In this document: positions 22,008 through 34,399 of the stretch, piece by piece | Position numbering within the stretch: position 1 is the stretch's first letter | Layout of the letters: every line of letters starts with the position of its first letter | Assembly (NCBI GenBank): GCA_022495005.1 | Contig: JAGYXB010001067.1 | Location: 620,001-684,000, forward strand | Direction: 5' to 3' | DNA length: 64,000 nt | Source of the DNA: Rhyacophila brunnea | Lineage: Eukaryota; Arthropoda; Insecta; Trichoptera; Rhyacophilidae | Notes under the pieces: generated by a model | What the model saw: only the letters and a program-made list of their open reading frames with translations | Told to the model about the DNA's origin: nothing | The model's database searches: none | Translations under genes and position numbers: made by a program

Positions 22008-23194
22008 TGGAAGGGAATGATGTTTACGCGGCAGTAGGTACTCCTTTATTAGAGTTTACAAAGGAACGTTTTGATACATATTTCATTCAAGACTGAGTAT
22101 TATATGCATTGCGTATACGCAAGATGTAAGAATGTAGCATTCTTTATTAAAAATACGTAACTTGAAAAAACCCTCAGAAATATACTGATAAGAAAAATAT
22201 ATAAACAAATTAAATGTAGAGAAACCCTGACGGCATCTATGGGTAAAAGTTGGTTTAAAAACAATTTTTTTTTTTCAAGGAATAATTCACAAAATTTAGA
22301 TATTTTTTGAGAGTACGCCTTGCTATATTGACAGACAGATACAGCCTCAGGGAATGAAAAAAATACACAATTAGAGTATTATTTGGATATAGGCATTGTT
22401 GATTATGTTTATTCTAGGGTATAATTGCGTTGGATACAATAGTCTTATTATAGTCATATGAAAGCTTTAAAGAAATATATCGAATTCATTGCCGGAATTT
22501 TCATTTTTTTTTAATGGAAATGTAAACCATTTACAAAATGAAAATAAAAATAATATAGCGTATCCACCCACATACATAGTACAACATAATATAGCAATAT
22601 ATTTATTATATCTTTCCCGGAGCACGTGTTCATAATATTATTTTGTGAGATTATTTTCGAGAAAAACAAAAAAAAAAATAACATGAGGAAATTTAATTTT
22701 CCGTTGCAAAGCTTTCATTTGTAGTGTTAAACAAAGCTCTAGGGATTTCGTCTTCAGAAAATATTAAATTTATCTTAGCATAAGGCATATTCTGAAGTAA
22801 GGGTAGGTATATACTATTAAAATAATATCCAGCCAAACCTTTTTATTTATTTTTATTTTGAAATTATGTACGTACTTCAACGGCCAGAATGTCAGACATA
22901 TTTGAAAGCAGCTCATCCCTTTAAACAGTTTAAACCGACGAATGGGGACACTTATAAGTTTAGACTAGAGGGATTCATATAAGCTTTTTTACACAAGACT
23001 TGATAGGGATCCCAGAAAATTTATTGTATAGTTGAATCAATGGCTATAAAAAAAATATATTATATTTCTTATTAACTACCTATATTATTTCGTAGCATGG
23101 AAATATATAGTTAAAATACTGACCAAAAGACAAAAATCTTATATCACAGACAATGATTTGAGTTTCCCCATCTCCACCCGCCATGTATATCCAG
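22008..23194. other. Non-coding stretch, no gene seen
   Basis: AT-rich sequence with several A and T runs. No transposon end, tRNA-like box or exon-like frame was found. Confidence 0.5.
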
Positions 23195-23399
23195 CCGCGG
23201 TTTGTGCACGGCCGCCTTCCATGACGCTATAAACGTGTCAGAATGAAAAGATATTAGTGTCACACTTCCTTGTCTCGAAGCGATGCTGCACGGGACGCCG
23301 CGGTTTGTGCACGGCCGCCTTCCATGACGCTATAAACGTGTCAGAATGAAAAGATATTAGTGTCACACTTCCTTGTCTCGAAGCGATGCTGCACGGGAC
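23195..23399 (+). repeat. Perfect 103-bp tandem duplication
   Basis: The segment starting ccgcggtttgtgcacggccg at 23195 is repeated without any base change from 23298; copy 2 covers 102 of 103 bases before the sequence leaves the pattern at 23400. The unit is GC-richer than its surroundings and ends in gatgctgcacgggac. Identity means a very recent duplication or an assembly artefact. Confidence 0.95.
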
Positions 23400-23640
23400 T
23401 AATGTAACAACCATGCACCTTAGTGCTTAAAAAGAGTTTTAGAAAATAAAAAGAAGCTTGACTTGCTCTGCCGTCATTTATCTTGATTGACATGAATTGT
23501 CCTCTGTACACGTGTACTGAAACTCTGCCGAAACAAAGGAGTCAGGAGTTGAAAGTGATGAATCTAAGGATCGGAATTATTTCGTCCTCCATATAACACA
23601 GCAAATTTTTCGAATGCCTCAAAGTTGGCCTTGGTTGATA

Positions 23641-23763
23641 TCAAGTCGGCGTGGCCAATCGGGCCCGTGTTTGGACGGACCCTGGCAAACAGTCGGAGGA
23701 GTCCCAGAGGACGTGGTCAGAGTCTTGATGGTCGTGTCCGCATGTGCATTCCGGCACATGTCC
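23641..23763 (-). pseudogene. Non-LTR retrotransposon C-terminal fragment
   Basis: The minus strand reads GHVPECTCGHDHQDSDHVLW then DSSDCLPGSVQTRARLATPT and a stop. The C-x-C-x(8)-H pattern followed by LW is the zinc-type tail that follows the reverse transcriptase in many arthropod non-LTR elements. Only the tail is present. The opposite-strand 73-codon frame at 23614 is its shadow. Confidence 0.65.
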
Positions 23764-23835
23764 TATATATCTCAGACAATTACATTACCTAATAGTATTA
23801 ATTTTCAAAACGGTCAATGGCGGCGTGTAATTTGA

Positions 23836-25830
23836 CAATTACTATCTATAATTATACCTACAGCCATAAATTCTAGGATTCATTATGCGACAAGACAAAC
23901 CATACAAGAATCCAAATGTCATACGTACACGCTACGTCTCTTTAGTATGTAGAATTCTTGAAGACGGGTCTATTGTTTGGAGTTATTATGAAGTTTCATA
24001 CAAGCTTATTTTACAGCGCGTCCACAAGAAATTTCTTCGATGTCTTTGTTTTAAGACATATTTTTGCCTTTTAATAATTCGTCAAACGGTTATTTTCCGA
24101 CTGCTTTTCTACAAGGCATGCTCAATCTTCACTCTCTTGAATCTCGTAGATCACTAAACTTCTGCTCTTGAGACATTTTTACTCACTATCACGAAGGATA
24201 GCTTCCAATTCCGGCGTCCTAAAGAATTAAAATTTAGATGTGGCTGTCAATTACCTACGTGGCCGCAGCCAGGACCTATTCCGGGTTAGAACTGTTTCTT
24301 CGAGCGATGGATGCAAGAGACTAGTCAATGCGCTCCTTAAAGACGAGTGCATTTTGTTTTTGAAACTTTATTTTACTGTATTAAACTGTTAATGTTTTTT
24401 TTTCTTCTCTCTTGTGAGGGTAATATTGATTGATATACCTACCATCTTGTGAATGTCCTGATTTTTTACTCTGAATATTGTTATGTCCACAATGTTTTGT
24501 TTTCTTAAATAAATAAATAAATATTTTTATGTAAATTTAGCGGGACAATTATTCTTTATATAAGTATATATATGTAATAGTACCTATAATAATTGAGGAG
24601 TTGGCTCAAGTGCATGGGTAACCAAGATTTGGAATTATAAATTCTACAACAAAGTTTTTAACATTCCGCAATGAAGAACTTGCTCTCAAATGATCCATTG
24701 CTATTATATTCTTAGTGTTTGAATGGTTAGAAAATCAGACAAAAATATTCAAATAAGATACGTTTCTATGAAAATAACAACGTTTTATACACAGAAGATC
24801 ATGGAATGTAGTCAAATTGTAGAAATAACACTTTTCCTCACATTAATAGGTAGGAATGATGTATTCTTTACCCCCTCCCCAATCATTAAAAAATTAACGC
24901 TCTTTGACGTCACATTTTCTGCAACCCCTTGACACATTCGTCACAAATCATTACCTGCATTATATTAAACCTCTCTTTAGAGTGTGATGGACACGGCATA
25001 TATAAAAGAATCCCTTAACTCTCAGCACATCAATTTAAAATGTCTAAAAAATCAAAGATAAGTAGGTACTTAATAATTAATTATTAGATACGACAAGATA
25101 ATACTACACAATGCCAAAATTAACTCTGAATAACTTTAATATCGCCCTATTAACGCCAGATTTAACGCAAACTCGTCATAAAAAGGCAAAGTCGCTTAAT
25201 TATGACGGGAGACAAAGTTGTTGTGAGTTGATATCCCGAGTCGGGAATAAATTTCGGGATTGCGTTGTCGAAAGTTAGTTTACTCTAGACACGAACGCGC
25301 GGTACGCGGTGCACAATACTTACTTACTTTAAAACTTTATTACAATAAGATAACACTCAGGGAGGGATTCGGTTGGGGTTAAGAGAATTAAATTAATTTA
25401 ATAAGACTTGCCTTTGTTTATTTACGTGTACATAATGTGTTAATTGTGTGGCCGACCACTGCATTTGAAAACTTGCTATTTATGTACGTGTACATAACGT
25501 GTTTATGTGTTGCCGACTACTGCATTCAAAAATGGAACGTGGGTACCTACATTAATTTTCTGTGCTACAAATTAAGTGTTCCAAATTAAAACTTCTTTAG
25601 AAACTCAATATATGACAGCAATTAATACTAGAGGGACACTTCACATAGAGAGCTCGCTATCCGACTGATACGAGTAATATTCAACTCTATGTGGAATGTC
25701 TGGATGTGCCAGTAAAGTCATGATCGACATTAGTTACTAAGCCGATCGATAAGTAAATAGCTAATATCTCTAAGAAGCGGAAATATTTACGACAATTTAT
25801 CATTGTTTGGATTGGATTGGATGTGGAATA
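23836..25830. other. Non-coding stretch; possible retroelement 3' end near 24.5 kb
   Basis: No supportable gene. At about 24480-24530 the sequence tatgtccacaatgttttg followed by aaataaataaataaata resembles the A-rich tail of a non-LTR element. The region 25150-25320 is GC-richer (aacgcgcggtacgcggtgc) without a frame. A near-duplicate pair of words, tacgtgtacataatgtgtt and tacgtgtacataacgtgtt, occurs at about 25423 and 25484. Confidence 0.45.
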
Positions 25831-25842
25831 TTTAGTGTATAT

Positions 25843-26601
25843 CAGTGTTTCCCAACTGCTGGTCCGCAGATATTTTCTGGCGGTCCAAAAATAGTGTTGC
25901 CCACTTAAAAAAGAATAATAATACATTACTATCTCTACGTTACAAAGCCATTTAATTATCGACAATTTAAGGGCTAATCTGTTAAGGGCCCACATGCCCA
26001 ACGTAGGTCAAAAGAGAGGTTTTATGGTATTTTCAAAGCATAACCCTGGACATTCCTTAAACGTTGTAGATAATCAATTTATTAAATTGTGAAGCCTTAT
26101 TATCCTTTATATTTATTTTAGACATTTGATGAATGCATAAAGTATTTATATTACATAAAATAGTATTCTTTTAAACCTCTCGATCTAATATTTTAGAACA
26201 TGGTCATATTTCAGTACATCCATGTGCAGTGGTGTGAAGATTTTTTAGATTTATTAATTTTTAAACGCATTTACAAAACCATTAGTAAAATTAATGTTAA
26301 CATTATAATATAGTGAAATATTTACGACAAAAAATTATATTTTATAATCTCTATGATCCCAAATTTGACAAGAATTAGGCATTTTATTATTACACGATTT
26401 ACACATTTGAAGATAATTCTAAAGATACTAATTATAAGCTATTATTTAAACAAGATCGCCGAATAAAAGAGTTTTGTGCATAATTAGAATCACTACGACT
26501 GACAAGGTACAAAGCTTAGTTTTGCGTATTTGTTAGATATCTGCGATATTTTGTTTCCTATTTTCACCGGTCCGCAGATATAAAATGGTTGGGAAACGCT
26601 G
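25843..26601 (+). mobile_element. hAT-like element carrying nested TTAA element
   Basis: Starts CAGTGTTTCCCAACTGCTGG and ends (inverted) CAGCGTTTCCCAACCATTTT; the word tccgcagata recurs near both ends. An imperfect 8-bp duplication, gtgtatat (25835-25842) and gtctatac (26602-26609), flanks it. These are hAT features. The interior is mostly a truncated R1 TTAA element (25982-26443), leaving about 300 bp of original hAT and no transposase. Confidence 0.85.
25982..26443 (+). mobile_element. R1 TTAA element copy C, 3'-truncated
   Basis: The left TTAA (25982-25985) is followed by GGGCCCACATGCCCAACG, and the family body continues to ctaattataagctat near 26443. The right TIR is absent. The Helitron target word here is intact (gtagataatcaattt). 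It lies inside the hAT element at 25843-26601, so it inserted after that hAT. Confidence 0.8.
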
Positions 26602-26609
26602 GTCTATAC

Positions 26610-27109
26610 GATATGGACTAAATCTGCTCCTGTGAACACGTAGCGCGCGCCTCGAAAGTTGCCGCGTTAGATAATAAAACACAACAGAATCTCCACAGAG
26701 TTGTAAAGAAAAACAAACTTTTCTATTTGATATTATACAGTGGGAAATTTGAAAGCATTAAGCACACACGGCGCGTGATCTACCACGCACGCCCCGCGCC
26801 GGAATCATCGCGCGGATTTTCTCATTTTAAAGATAATTGAAGCATTATTTCTTAGATAAGCCGGGCTCCCGCTATTGGAGATTGCGCCCCGAACACACCA
26901 TCCGATATAATGAAAATCTGTTTCGCATGGCGGCGAAGGGATCCGATAGGACATGGATTTTAATGGTCCCGACTCCTATACAAAGGCCGCCCGGAAAAGT
27001 TTGGCAAGATTTTTTAATACTTACGTGAAATACAGGATGTCTTCGGGAAAATGCAGTTTTCCAATATAAACGAAACAATAATCGACATACAGTATTACGT
27101 TGAAGGCGT
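26610..27109. other. GC-richer non-coding stretch
   Basis: Includes agcgcgcgcctcgaaagttg and the patch cacgcacgccccgcgccgg near 26785-26805. Overlapping frames on both strands (for example the minus frame at 26872-27228) cross into the neighbouring hAT and carry no motif, so none is called. Confidence 0.4.
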
Positions 27110-27117
27110 GTCCGGAC

Positions 27118-27776
27118 TAGAGAATCCAATCCCGGGATCCCGGACAATTTTCGATACCTATGAATCCCGGAAGTAGTAAACATAATCCCGAAACCTTCGG
27201 GATCGATTTTCTTATCAATCAAAATCAATTAGTATGTACACAACATTATGTTAGTGAAGTGTATGTACCTGCACTTATCACAGGGGGAATCGCCGGATGC
27301 TCACAGATAATGAATAACCATTTTTTGTTGTCATACATACGCAATCGTATGAACATGAGAAAAATAATAAATTCGTTCATTTAACCAGCTAGACGCCACT
27401 GACGTTCTGGCACGCGAACGGCGTTTAACCGCCAGTGCGACGAGCGTGCAGGCAGGCACTTGTATCTACACCGAATTTTATGAATGTAATCTTTTTTTAA
27501 ATAAATAAAAAAACCGTTTACTTTCACATTATTATCTATATTGCAATACTATTTACTCCATTAAACCCATGTATATCCAAGATTGAACGTACACAATATT
27601 AACATTAAATGTCTTAAATAGTATAAATTATACTAGACATTTTTGACGGATTTTATCAATACTATTTGTATAAAAAAAATATGAACTATCGAAAAAAACG
27701 CCATCCGATCCCGGGATCGTCAAATTGTAATCCCAAAATCCCGGGATCAAAGTTTTGTTCGGGATTGGATTCCCTA
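27118..27776 (+). mobile_element. hAT-like element with TAGAGAATCC ends
   Basis: Inverted ends TAGAGAATCCAATCCCG and TAGGGAATCCAATCCCG flanked by an 8-bp duplication differing at one base: gtccggac (27110-27117) and gtccggag (27777-27784). Subterminal copies of cccgggatc and atcccgaa occur in both halves, similar in style to the TAGAG element at 6246. No transposase was recognised; the 74-codon frame inside is not convincing. Confidence 0.88.
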
Positions 27777-27784
27777 GTCCGGAG

Positions 27785-28479
27785 CTCATAACTGAGGATC
27801 GTAACCCGGATAATAATTGCTGTCGTACAACATTATCTACGGACCGATTCCAACAAATTTACACAACGCAAGGCCTGTGGCCAATACAAGACCTCATAAA
27901 TTAGTACGATAGCATCCAACGCTTGCTTTAACAGCGTGGACGACACAAATGAACATTGACATCATAATATCTAATTATAAGCGATAAGCTACGCGCATTT
28001 GATAACCACTTGAGTTTCTACCTTAGTTATACCTGCAGGTCAGGTATTTATCGATAGGCAAAAATGCGGTGTATCTGGGTATGGGGAACGTACCAGGAAA
28101 GGTGTAGTATTCCGCGGGCGGGATAAACGTGGAAGTTACCTGTTAGATTTTGTTAACCCCCTCCCACCGCCACTTTAAATCAATAAAAAAAATTATGGAT
28201 ATTTTTCAAAATGGACCGCCCCTATAAATATATCCGTATGTATGCACTTCTGTTACGTGGGATAGGGTTGGTTCAAAATTTTGGATTGACACACGTCCTG
28301 TTTTATGTAACATGTTTTCTTTAATATTTTGTTCCACTGTTCTGATGAAGCTTTTTGGGAAATTTAATTATCTCATATTTACGTAATTTTATTATTGGTG
28401 GCAATTTGTGTATATACATCTATCTATGTTTGGTTTTTCCAGCATACACAGGGTGTAAATGCGAATTCTACCAATTTTG
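27785..28479. other. Non-coding stretch, no gene seen
   Basis: AT-rich with a GC-richer patch at about 28075-28175 (tattccgcgggcgggataaa). No frame or repeat end was recognised. Confidence 0.45.
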
Positions 28480-28815
28480 GCAGTGTCGGCGTGTCTCTGA
28501 TAACTATCATAGACTTTGGGAACAACAGTTATTTATTCTCCAAAAGTGCAAAACTAATCTGACATTGCAATAACTGTGTTAAACCAAATCGCTTCAGATA
28601 CTGACAAATTACATGTGCATGAAGGTGCGTGCTTTCAGGCGGACTTTGCATATAAGTTCTGTATTTATTTAGTACTTACTTCTAATTATCTTTTTTTTTT
28701 AAATACTGTTTTAATACCTACTATGTATTTTTTTTATTATTCATATCATGTGAACGCATTGAATTTTATAATTTGTAAAGTTCGAAATATGTACATAAAT
28801 AAATATTAATTTGAA
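28480..28815 (+). repeat. Non-LTR retroelement 3' part, copy 1
   Basis: Related to 35690-36140 in the same orientation. Shared words include ttattctccaaaagtgc/ttattctcccaaggtgc, aaatcgcttcag/aaattgcttcgg, and the tail ttataatttgtaaagttcg/ttataatttgtaatgttca followed by an AAATAAAT-rich end. The A-rich tail at the right end suggests a 3' end of a non-LTR element or SINE on the + strand. Confidence 0.55.
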
Positions 28816-29195
28816 AGTCTTTAAGTTAAAATTGTTTTAACCGTAATAGTTAGTCTCACCTGTTTAGGCAACTTTAAAATATATTGATTATCTTTTGAAT
28901 TTATAGTTGCATATTTTAACATCACATTTCGATGTGCAGATTAAAATAAAAATATATGTGTCTAGAATTATTGCAAAATAAAAATAAAATATCCCAATAC
29001 ACAAGTAGATCATAATACTGTTGAATTACAAACAGCCAAGTATATCTGACAAGTAAATACATACAACCAATTATATCAGATAAATACTACATGTAAACAC
29101 AATCAACTCTGCATAGTAAATTAATACACTGGAGCGCCATGCAACCAGAGCAACTATCTTCTAAGCTAAGCTAACAAGAACATTCTGTATAAAAA

Positions 29196-29275
29196 GCTCC
29201 ATGGTCTAATGGCTATCGTTCCAGGGTGATATTCGTCGGGGTTCATTACCCGCTTTGCATTCAACTCACCCGGAT
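29196..29275 (+). repeat. tRNA-like SINE head
   Basis: A-box-like tggtctaatggctatcg and B-box-like gggttcattaccc, spaced as in a glutamate/aspartate-type tRNA but with unpaired acceptor arms. It is judged a SINE-type relic. Confidence 0.5.
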
Positions 29276-29767
29276 TGAAAATAATATTATGAACACTGAG
29301 CAAACAGATTCCATCTATCTATATTCTATAACAAGAATTTCTTGCCCTACAAAAGTTCCAACGGCTTGGCAGTGAAAGGATCCAACTTTTAAAATTAAGT
29401 CATTAACCGAGCGGTGGGCAATAATATTTTTATGCCGTACTGCGCTGCTGATTTGAATTTTTATAGTTTTAACAGAATTTTATTGCCGTTTAATTAAATC
29501 TGGCTTAACTGTCAATTTCTGCCAAAAATTAAACATTAAAAACAGCGATATAAAGAAGTGTATATTTTTAAAATTTTATATAAAGAAATTATTGATATTA
29601 AATCTTGTCTCACGTTAAAACGCTAAATTGTATCCCACTTAATTAAAAAAACTGTAGAATTAATATCATCGAATACTTCTTAACCCGTGGTAGCGTAAAA
29701 TCGCCCAAAGGCACTATACAAAATAAATGAAACGTAGGACGAAAATTCGTCACTGAAGTTGTTATTA

Positions 29768-30387
29768 TATTGAGATGCATGTCGCGTACTGTCACGCTGT
29801 CACGGCAACAAATTTAGTCTATGGTTTCTTCATTTTGCATAATATTTTGAACGATCACAATCTCTGTAAATTTACTGATGGGGAGTGCCAACTCTAATTT
29901 ATTAGTATTATGAATTATTTCAATTAATTTTAATAGTTTCTACGTGTGCGTACGTTAAAATTATTTGCGATATCGCATACATATATAATATTTTGAACAG
30001 AACCCTGCATTTTGGGTTAATTTAGATAATAGACAACATTCTTATAGAAAATACATAGTGCCAACCGGTAGAAACAAAAAACACGCGATTTTGACATTAG
30101 TCGAAAATGTGTAGGCATGTAGAAAATGATAAAAAAGCGTTCATTGAGTCATGCGGGTGTCGATGCAGTGCGGTACGCGTGAGGTGACCTCATTCTTGTG
30201 CTGGTGATGTCGGCAGATTTTGCTAACTGACAATGTTCGTTTAAAGGTTTAAAAGGTGCTACGGGATGAGAGCATAGGTCTGATAACATTTTAAACACCA
30301 ATAAAAACGACGTTAGGCACACACTTTTTGCCCGTCGCGGCAGCCTACTGTGACGTTACGTGATCGTACGCGACGTGCATCTCAATA
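29768..30387 (+). mobile_element. TIR element flanked by TA, about 620 bp
   Basis: The left end TATTGAGATGCATGTCGCGT and the inverted right end TATTGAGATGCACGTCGCGT match at all but one base; similarity continues loosely through tcacg words. TA lies on both sides (29766-29767 and 30388-30389). A TA duplication suggests a Tc1/mariner-type element, though the ends are not typical. No transposase. Confidence 0.7.
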
Positions 30388-30652
30388 TAATCACGACTTA
30401 AATATATATAATAACAAACAAGAAAGCAAGATTAGCGAGGAGGCTGGCGTTTAATTCGATTCGAACGCAATAATTTGCAAGATTTTCGAAAGAAATATAA
30501 AGAAAATGAATTGATTGTTTAAGAAATGGGCGGCTATGTGTTTTATAAAACTGGAATTCAATGTTTATGATCGCATATATTATATTTCACCGAAACAGCC
30601 AACATATTTGCATTAATTTCTATCAATAATGATAATATTATATTTTAACATA

Positions 30653-30671
30653 CATTCATTCATTCATTCAT
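30653..30671 (+). repeat. (ATTC)n microsatellite
   Basis: Short run of about four to five ATTC units, followed by a non-coding AT-rich stretch to 30997 in which no gene is seen. Confidence 0.8.
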
Positions 30672-31005
30672 AAAAATAGTGAGGCGATGGAAATAATTTA
30701 TATTAATATATGATTTTATTTTTAGGTTTTACCTACATGTTATTGTCAAATTCCTTAGGACCGTTCCCCATGCCTGCCCGTATGGCAACGAAGTTTTGAT
30801 TCTGCTATAAGCTGAGGCAGGGTGGTATAAATTGCCCTTCTTTCTGCAGTGAGATCTAATTATACATTAAAACGTTAGCAAATTATAGAAGACTTGTGTA
30901 TTGGGGTAATCTGTGAATAACTCTCATAGTTATCTTTTTAGTTATTGAGATTTTAAGATTTTGTTCAATAGAATCAGTTAACCCTTTCCAAGCAACTATC
31001 ATTAA

Positions 31006-31803
31006 TAGGGAGAGGATTTATATGCAACAAAAAACATGATTATATGCATGCACATATGCACTTAAAATCATTGAAATATGCACTAAAACCAAAGAAATAT
31101 GCAGTTAAAAATTGACATTTTTTATGGAAAAATATTTTAAATACCCACTTCACCCAATATTACCGATAACAAATCGAATAACAAATTAATAATCTTAAGC
31201 AATATAACACAAATAATCAATACAAAGTTAATCAACGACAATTTTCAAAATAGTTTGTTTACAAGTAGGTACCAATAATTGAACAAGAAATGTAAAATGT
31301 AAATGTAAACTATGGAAACTAAACACAACTTAAAAAAACAAAAACGACACACTTAACTATTCCTAAATACTATTTGCTGTTTGTTTGTCCAAAAAATAAG
31401 TTAAAATATTTTTTTCAATATTCTCTGGCATTAAAATTTCCGCATATCTGTCAGTATTTTGTTTATATGCGGAAAATGATCTCTCAACGTCCACAGAGGT
31501 GATAGCGCAAAGTTTAAATAAAGGTGGCCGAGTTGACTTGGGGATGCCATTAAAAATGCAGGTGCATCTACCTGATTTAGTTGTTTCGATAAAATTATAA
31601 ATGTAAAAGCCCTAAAATATGCATTTATTAATGAAATATGCACTAATGTCTGAAATATGCTCTAACATCTCAAATATGCATTTACATGTATAATAAAATT
31701 TTATTTTTGGATTCTGCGTCTTTCGAAACGGATTTCTGTGCAACTCCCATAGCTGTGCATATACCCTAACAAAACATGCACTGGCATATAAATCCGGGCC
31801 CTA
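31006..31803 (-). mobile_element. hAT element with TAGGG ends and perfect 8-bp TSD
   Basis: Perfect 8-bp duplication ATCATTAA (30998-31005 and 31804-31811). The ends TAGGGAGAGGATTTATATGC and (inverted) TAGGGCCCGGATTTATATGC differ at three positions. Subterminal repeats of aaatatgca and gaaatatgcac occur in both flanks. A hAT transposase C-terminus remains on the minus strand. The perfect TSD suggests this insertion is younger than the TAGAG elements at 6246 and 27118. Confidence 0.93.
31363..31560 (-). pseudogene. hAT transposase C-terminal fragment
   Basis: The minus strand encodes NGIPKSTRPPLFKLCAITSV, DVERSFSAYKQNTDRYAEIL, MPENIEKNILTYFLD and ends at a TAG (31363-31365). SVDVERSFS is the signature of the hAT C-terminal dimerisation region. 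The catalytic core is deleted, so only about 60 codons remain in an otherwise non-coding element. Confidence 0.85.
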
Positions 31804-31811
31804 ATCATTAA

Positions 31812-34399
31812 TTAAACGAATGGTACGTAAGCATATAAAGTATGAAATTAAATAGTTAGGTTAGATTGTTTATTTAGTTGGCAAAAATATGAGAAGCAGG
31901 CGCAAATATATTAAAAATGAATATCTTGTCAGGGCAAAAACAATAAAGCTTACTTTTGCGCGTATTTTTTTCCGCCTTTCCAACGGGAATTCAGGTTGTA
32001 AATTAAAAATTTGTACGCGAAAGTATTTTCAATAAGCCAAATACGTGCTTTGGTAATGTTTGCCCGGAATAAATATTATGTTGTATGCGTACGCTCAACC
32101 TCCACCACCACTGGAACTATGTACCTATACATATTTAATGAAAAATAAAAAAAATGTTGCTGAATTTTTCAGAGCGAAATTATATGACGGCAGATATATT
32201 TGGCGGGAATAAAAATTCCGTGTCAAGTCGGGAAGAATTTCGGAACAAAGAATAATATATTTGGCGAAAAGCCGAGCCGAAAAAAATTTTAAGGCCTTTT
32301 TAACTTTTGTGTCTAATCCACCTGTTTATTCTGTTTTTTTTTTTACCACTGTGTATTATGTAAATATTTGTTTATGCGGCGACAGAATATTACCGGAATT
32401 GTCATTCAGGTGGGTTTGAGAGGGTTTTTGCACAAGCACTCCGTTTATAATATGGTTAAAAGATTTCGCGAACCCTCGTTAAAATAATGGATAGATATTA
32501 TTTAAAATCATTACCTACTACCTATATATATTAAGTAAGTATATTATATTTCTTTTGAGTTTGACAGATATTTATTGTATTTTTTGATAGATAATAATTG
32601 CGGGTATTCTTTCAATATTTCCTATGTAGCATATTTTGATTGAACGAAATAATTATATAATGATATGTTTTAAATATTTACCGACTCTTCAATTGAGGCG
32701 CCGTCATATCGCCTGTTCAATTGAGGATTCGCTATTCTGGTCCTATCAACAATTCTACTAAAAAACCTTTGAAGTATTACATATTGTACATATGATTAAT
32801 TTGCTAATATAAAATTATGCATTTTCAATAAAAAATCTTAAATTATCAAATATAGTTAATTAATCGTTGATAAAAATATACATTATATAATATATCATAT
32901 TATTAGCAAGTCTACCGAAGTATGTGATACTAAAATGTTGAGAAATCCAGATGCTGGCTAGTAATTAGGATACTTTTTAACGGCAGGTGATAAAACAATA
33001 AAAGACAGTCTCCAATATTAGCGCTATTTGTAAATTGCTTCAGTTTAACTAATATTGGTTAATGTCATCGTAACTAGGTAGGTCCAAGATCAAAGTCCTA
33101 TACGGCGTCAAATATTTTTTTAACATATACCTACCAATGTACGAGTATATGAAACAATGCTAACTAACATGTATATTTTAGACATACAAGACGAATGTTA
33201 TCATTGAAGATTAAGTTAACTAGTGTCTCATGGCTACCTTTGCCTTAGTGTCTGCTACCCGAAACGGTTCGATAGAGCTGCACTCGTACTAATCACGGAG
33301 CTTCTCAAACCATTAAATGCGGCGTCCTCTACAGCAATGCTTACCGCTGATCTTTCCTTGGAAGACAAGTTTGGATGCTGTACTTTTGTCCTCTCATAAT
33401 ATTGTCGAGGTACTGTAGTTTTCTGGTTATGATAGGTACTAGAATAACTTCTCGGTCCTTTCACATTCAATTGAGAACTAAAACGTTCGTCACCCCCGGT
33501 TAGTGCAAGGATTTTTTGAGGATGCGTCTAGTTTTTTATTTACTCTCGTCGAGGTAAACCATTTTGTAGTTATTATTAATTCAAGCTATGGTTTAAGTTA
33601 TTACATACTACTATTTTTGATTTTGGATACGTACACATTATTTTAAAATACGGGACTTCTCTGTAATGTTGACGTTATGCCTTCTTCCAATAATTACAAA
33701 GTTAATGAGTTTTACATCGTCACGGATGGACTACGTCTAGTTGCACTGACTGTTCAGTGACGTGTGTTTTTATTATCGCACGGGACAGTTAGTTTTGTTA
33801 TCCTGCCGATAGATGTTAGTATACGTGTGTTATTTATTGTACTTTGACACTAAAGCGTGATTAATTTGTATAGAGCTGATAGCGCCACGAGTAAATATTT
33901 CCAGTTAAACACTGGAGCGCGAACTTTTCATCAAAAGAAAATTCTAAACGGCACACAAGTTAACCTAAATTTCTCACGCAAGACTACCTATATAATTTCC
34001 TGTTTTCATTTTCTACCAAGTAGACACGCTTGTAGGTAAGTGGATAAAATAATAATATGTTCCGTAATATATTGCACGGTGTTACTTCCAAGTCATTAGT
34101 CAAAATTCACAACGTGTACCGAATATGTGACTGATGACAGCACTTCCTTCAACGCATGCCGGCAATTTATCAAAATATGTTAAAAGAAAACAACTTCACA
34201 ATATTTCTCCACTCTGAAATATTGCTGCCATGTATCATTGGGTTATGTTATTTACCCGAGCATTGAAAGGGAATCCATTATATATTATTTATTAGGAATA
34301 TATAGATACTCAACTGTCTGAGCTGACATCTTCCAACTGTGCAAATAAAATTGTATTATTGAATAATGTCACCATTTGACATATTACAATACATCATTC
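31812..34399. other. Long non-coding stretch, no firm gene
   Basis: Mostly AT-rich. Within 31920-32320 are GC-richer islands (ttggcgggaataaaaattcc and similar) that could be conserved non-coding DNA. At 32698-32725 the word ttcaattgagg occurs twice. The minus frame at 33255-33470 (71 codons, containing LSSKERSAVSIAVEDAAFNG) has coding-like composition but no recognised domain or splice context. Confidence 0.4.
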
